DNA of 64,000 bases from an uncultured Flavobacteriaceae bacterium (GTDB lineage: Bacteria > Bacteroidota > Bacteroidia > Flavobacteriales > Flavobacteriaceae). The stretch spans positions 124,001-188,000 of the forward strand of contig CANNGA010000007.1 in NCBI GenBank assembly GCA_947504035.1. The letters run 5' to 3'. A model generated the notes under the pieces. It ran no database searches, was not told the origin of the DNA, and worked only from the letters and a program-made list of their open reading frames with translations. The position numbers and the translations under genes were made by a program. How positions within the stretch are numbered: position 1 is the first letter of the stretch; every line of letters starts with the position of its first letter. This document shows, in pieces, positions 61,311-64,000 of this stretch.

Positions 61311-62659
61311 ATTTAAAACAAATACATAACGTTTTTTTTGTAGGCATAGGCGGCATAGGTATGAGCGCTTTGGCACGTTACTTTAAGTCTACAGGTAAAG
61401 TGGTGTCTGGTTATGATAAAACACCAACAGCACTTACGACCACTTTAGAAGGTTTAGGCATAAGCGTATGCTTTGAAGATGCTATGAGCTGTGTTGATAC
61501 AGTCTTTCAGGATAAGGCGAGAACCTTAGTGGTCTACACGCCAGCAATACCTCAAAGTCATGTGCAGTTAAATTATTTTAAAGCAGAAGGATTTACAGTT
61601 GTAAAGCGTTCTCAAATTTTGGGAGCCATAACAGAAAACACATTTTGTTTGGCTGTTGCAGGAACTCATGGTAAAACAACCACAACGAGTATTCTAGGAC
61701 ACCTGTTGTACCAATGTGATGTGGCGTTAACGGCCTTTTTAGGTGGTATAAGCGAAAATTACGATTCTAATTTGATATTAAATGGCGGTGAGGTGTCTGT
61801 AGTAGAAGCCGATGAGTTTGACAGATCGTTTTTAACGTTATCTCCCAATTTAGCATGCATCACGTCTATGGATGCAGACCATTTGGATATCTATGGCGAT
61901 GCTTCTGCGTTAACAGCGTCTTTTGAGGCGTTTTCGAAACGTATAAAACCTAACGGGAAATTGTTTGTTAAAAACGGATTGCCACTAAAAGGTATTACTT
62001 ATGGTATTGAAGATGATGCCGATTACAGCGTGCAAAATATAAGGATTACAGACGGTGCTTATGTGTTTGATATTAAAACCCCCACAGCTGTGGTTGAAGC
62101 GGTAACGTTTCACCTGCCTGGACGTCATAATTTATCGAATGCTTTGATTGCTTTCGCTATGGCGGAAGACTATGGGTGTACACACGAGGCCTTAAGAAAT
62201 GCTTTAAGAACATATAAAGGTGTGAAACGTCGTTTTACGTATCAAATTAAAACAGACGATTTGGTGTTTATCGATGATTATGCGCACCATCCAGAAGAAA
62301 TAAATGCGGTACACAGTGCCGTACGAGAATTGTATCCAGGTAAAGAAGTGTTGGTGGTGTTTCAGCCCCATTTGTTTAGCAGAACACGTGATTTTGTAGA
62401 GGGGTTCGCAGCAAGTTTAGCGCAGTTCGATGCGGTAATGTTACTAGATATCTATCCCGCAAGAGAACGACCTATAGAAGGGGTTACAGCACATTGGTTG
62501 TTGGGTAAAATAGAGCAGACATCTAAAAAAATGGTCACTAAAGCAAGTTTGGTCACCGAAATACAAAGGAGTACAGCTCAGGTGATTTTAACACTAGGAG
62601 CAGGCGATATAGGAGAAGAAGTTAAACGTATTAAAGAAGCATTACAAGTTGCGGGTTAA
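61307..62659 (+). CDS. murC: UDP-MurNAc--L-alanine ligase
   Basis: A 450-residue Mur ligase adding the first L-Ala. The N-terminal [16 protein letters not shown] (about 10-25), the ATP loop [12 protein letters not shown] (about 120-131), [10 protein letters not shown] and [10 protein letters not shown] (about 165-200), and the C-terminal [11 protein letters not shown] (about 325) are family signatures. The start ATG overlaps the murG stop (ATGA), and its end overlaps ftsQ. Confidence 0.97.
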   Translation: MNLKQIHNVFFVGIGGIGMSALARYFKSTGKVVSGYDKTPTALTTTLEGLGISVCFEDAMSCVDTVFQDKARTLVVYTPAIPQSHVQLNYFKAEGFTVVKRSQILGAITENTFCLAVAGTHGKTTTTSILGHLLYQCDVALTAFLGGISENYDSNLILNGGEVSVVEADEFDRSFLTLSPNLACITSMDADHLDIYGDASALTASFEAFSKRIKPNGKLFVKNGLPLKGITYGIEDDADYSVQNIRITDGAYVFDIKTPTAVVEAVTFHLPGRHNLSNALIAFAMAEDYGCTHEALRNALRTYKGVKRRFTYQIKTDDLVFIDDYAHHPEEINAVHSAVRELYPGKEVLVVFQPHLFSRTRDFVEGFAASLAQFDAVMLLDIYPARERPIEGVTAHWLLGKIEQTSKKMVTKASLVTEIQRSTAQVILTLGAGDIGEEVKRIKEALQVAG

Positions 62660-63368
62660 TTGGAATTACATAAAAATGATAGGACTACTAGCATTAGTAG
62701 TGTTTTTGTATGCCTTTTCGGCAGCGCGTAACAACAAACGACCGCTGTCAAACCCTAATGTGTCTTTTTCTGGAGATGATAATCTTTTTATTACAGATCA
62801 AACTGTTAGTAAATTGTTAATACAAAATCAAGGTGCTGTTAAAAATCTGTCTAAAGAAACTTTAGATTTGAATACGTTAGAAACGGCCCTGAATTCTAAT
62901 CCCATGATAAAATCTGCTCAAGTGTATGTCACTGTAAATGGTACGCTTAGCGCTGAAATTAAACAAAAGAGACCTGTAGCAAGAGTAAGCACAGATGTCT
63001 CTTATTATATCGATGATGACGGTCATGACATGCCGTTGTCTACGAGTTACACTGCAAGAGTACCCATGGTTACCGGTTATGTTGAAAAAAATAATTTAGA
63101 GACCGTTTTTAAAATGGCTCAAAAAATAGAAATGGATGCCTTTTTAAGGCAGCATGTGGTAGAGATCCATCAAAATGTAGATCAAAATATAGCTTTAAAG
63201 TTGCGCCAATGCAATTTTAGTGTTTATGTAGGACGCTTAAAAGCGCTAGATAAAAAGATAAATAATTTAAAGGCATTTTATAAAAAGAGTTTAAAAGAAC
63301 ACACTTTAAATAATTACAGTAAGATTAATTTACAATTTGATAATCAAGTGGTCTGTACCAAAATTTAA
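62649..63368 (+). CDS. ftsQ: Cell division protein FtsQ
   Basis: A 239-residue bitopic divisome protein. The TTG at 62649 is taken as the start because NWNYIK directly after it is common in relatives; an ATG at 62676 would remove this stretch. A membrane helix (about 9-24), a POTRA-like region (about 45-115, NPMIKSAQVYVTVNGTL with the Pro-Met turn) and a beta domain follow. It links FtsL/FtsB-type proteins to the septum. It overlaps the murC stop by 11 bp. Confidence 0.9.
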   Translation: MRVNWNYIKMIGLLALVVFLYAFSAARNNKRPLSNPNVSFSGDDNLFITDQTVSKLLIQNQGAVKNLSKETLDLNTLETALNSNPMIKSAQVYVTVNGTLSAEIKQKRPVARVSTDVSYYIDDDGHDMPLSTSYTARVPMVTGYVEKNNLETVFKMAQKIEMDAFLRQHVVEIHQNVDQNIALKLRQCNFSVYVGRLKALDKKINNLKAFYKKSLKEHTLNNYSKINLQFDNQVVCTKI

Positions 63369-63371
63369 GAC

Positions 63372-64000
63372 ATGGAACATAATTTAGCAGTAGGCTTAGA
63401 CATAGGAACCACAAAAATTGTGGCAATGATTGGACGTAAGAACGAGTACGATAAACTTGAGATTTTGGGTATTGGTAAATCCAAAAGCTTAGGGGTACAT
63501 CGTGGTGTTGTGAATAATATCACGCAAACCATTCAATCCATACAGCAAGCAATCCAAGAAGCGGAAACTACTGCCGAATTTAAGATTGAAGATGTTACCG
63601 TAGGTATTGCTGGGCAGCACATTCGCAGCTTGCAACATAGCGATTATATTACGAGATCAGATTCTGAAACGGTTATTGATGATGATGATATTGATAGGCT
63701 TATCAATCAAGTTCATAAATTGGTCATGCTTCCAGGAGAAGAAATTATACATGTATTGCCACAAGAATATAAAGTCGATGGACAAGCAGAAATAAAAGAA
63801 CCTATAGGCATGTATGGAGGGCGTTTAGAAGCTAATTTTCATGTGGTTGTAGGACAGGTGTCTTCTATTCGTAATATAGGACGTTGTATAAAAAGTTCTG
63901 GATTAAACCTAGAAGGGATTACCTTAGAACCTCTGGCTTCTGCAAATGCAGTGTTAAGTCAAGAGGAGAAAGAAGCGGGGGTCGCCCTTATAGATATAGG
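63372..64000 (+). CDS. ftsA: Cell division protein FtsA, 3'-truncated by window end
   Basis: The first 209 codons of FtsA, an actin-like ATPase that anchors FtsZ to the membrane. It starts at the ATG at 63372, 3 bp after ftsQ. The phosphate-1 motif GLDIGTTKIVAMIGRK (about 8-23), VTVGIAGQHIRSLQ (about 76-89), the subdomain 1C stretch with LPQEYKVDGQ, and LEPLASANAVLSQEEKEAGVALIDI at the end (phosphate-2 region) fit the family. The rest lies beyond the window. Confidence 0.95.
   Translation, partial: MEHNLAVGLDIGTTKIVAMIGRKNEYDKLEILGIGKSKSLGVHRGVVNNITQTIQSIQQAIQEAETTAEFKIEDVTVGIAGQHIRSLQHSDYITRSDSETVIDDDDIDRLINQVHKLVMLPGEEIIHVLPQEYKVDGQAEIKEPIGMYGGRLEANFHVVVGQVSSIRNIGRCIKSSGLNLEGITLEPLASANAVLSQEEKEAGVALIDI

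Overview
The window is AT-rich chromosomal DNA from a Gram-negative Bacteroidetes bacterium, most likely a marine member of the Flavobacteriaceae. This rests on a C-terminal type IX secretion sorting domain, promoter -7 boxes of the form TAnnTTTG, almost no Shine-Dalgarno sequences, LPS genes (lpxB, lptC), a mevalonate-pathway pair, and a division/cell-wall (dcw) cluster without murF or ddl between murE and mraY. The genus cannot be resolved from sequence reading alone.

Layout. (1) 1-15402: a MacB/FtsX-type efflux locus with six consecutive large permease genes (the first cut by the window edge), one ATPase gene and a TolC-like outer-membrane channel. The gene junctions carry near-identical repeats. 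(2) 15425-16515: a CI/LexA-like repressor facing a small ORF across a palindromic operator/promoter. (3) 16728-18604: an acetyltransferase and a rhodanese, divergent from a MetR-like LysR regulator, with a TGAA-N5-TTCA site between them. (4) 18894-20287: a secreted M43 metalloprotease lipoprotein and tRNA-Phe. (5) 20438-28329: coaX, an outer-membrane protein, a TPR protein, lptC, a small membrane protein, a CNNM/CorC protein and a PpiD-like chaperone, an envelope-biogenesis run. (6) 28405-30658: a GHMP kinase and HMG-CoA reductase (mevalonate pathway). (7) 31031-36781: dipeptidyl peptidase IV, a POT peptide transporter with a large insertion, and two exported thioredoxin-like proteins. (8) 36805-41730, minus strand: surE, a small membrane protein, lpxB, an NlpC/P60 lipoprotein and comEC. 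(9) 41889-50795: tail-specific protease, an orphan OppC-like permease, an Ldh-family oxidoreductase, a T9SS cargo protein, two unknown exported proteins, engB and an alpha/beta hydrolase. (10) 51076-64000: the dcw cluster mraZ-rsmH-ftsL-ftsI-murE-mraY-murD-ftsW-murG-murC-ftsQ-ftsA (ftsA cut by the window end).

How the parts work together. The dcw genes make UDP-MurNAc-pentapeptide and lipid I/II and build the divisome. mraZ is preceded by three GTGG repeats at exact 10-bp spacing that overlap its promoter, which looks like autoregulation. DPP4 and the POT transporter form a digest-and-import unit for di/tripeptides. The envelope block handles LPS transport and outer-membrane protein folding. 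The most unusual parts are the six-permease array with its conserved junction repeats, the repressor whose S24-like domain lacks the catalytic residues, and the enlarged POT transporter. I found no CRISPR array, insertion sequence, prophage or rRNA.
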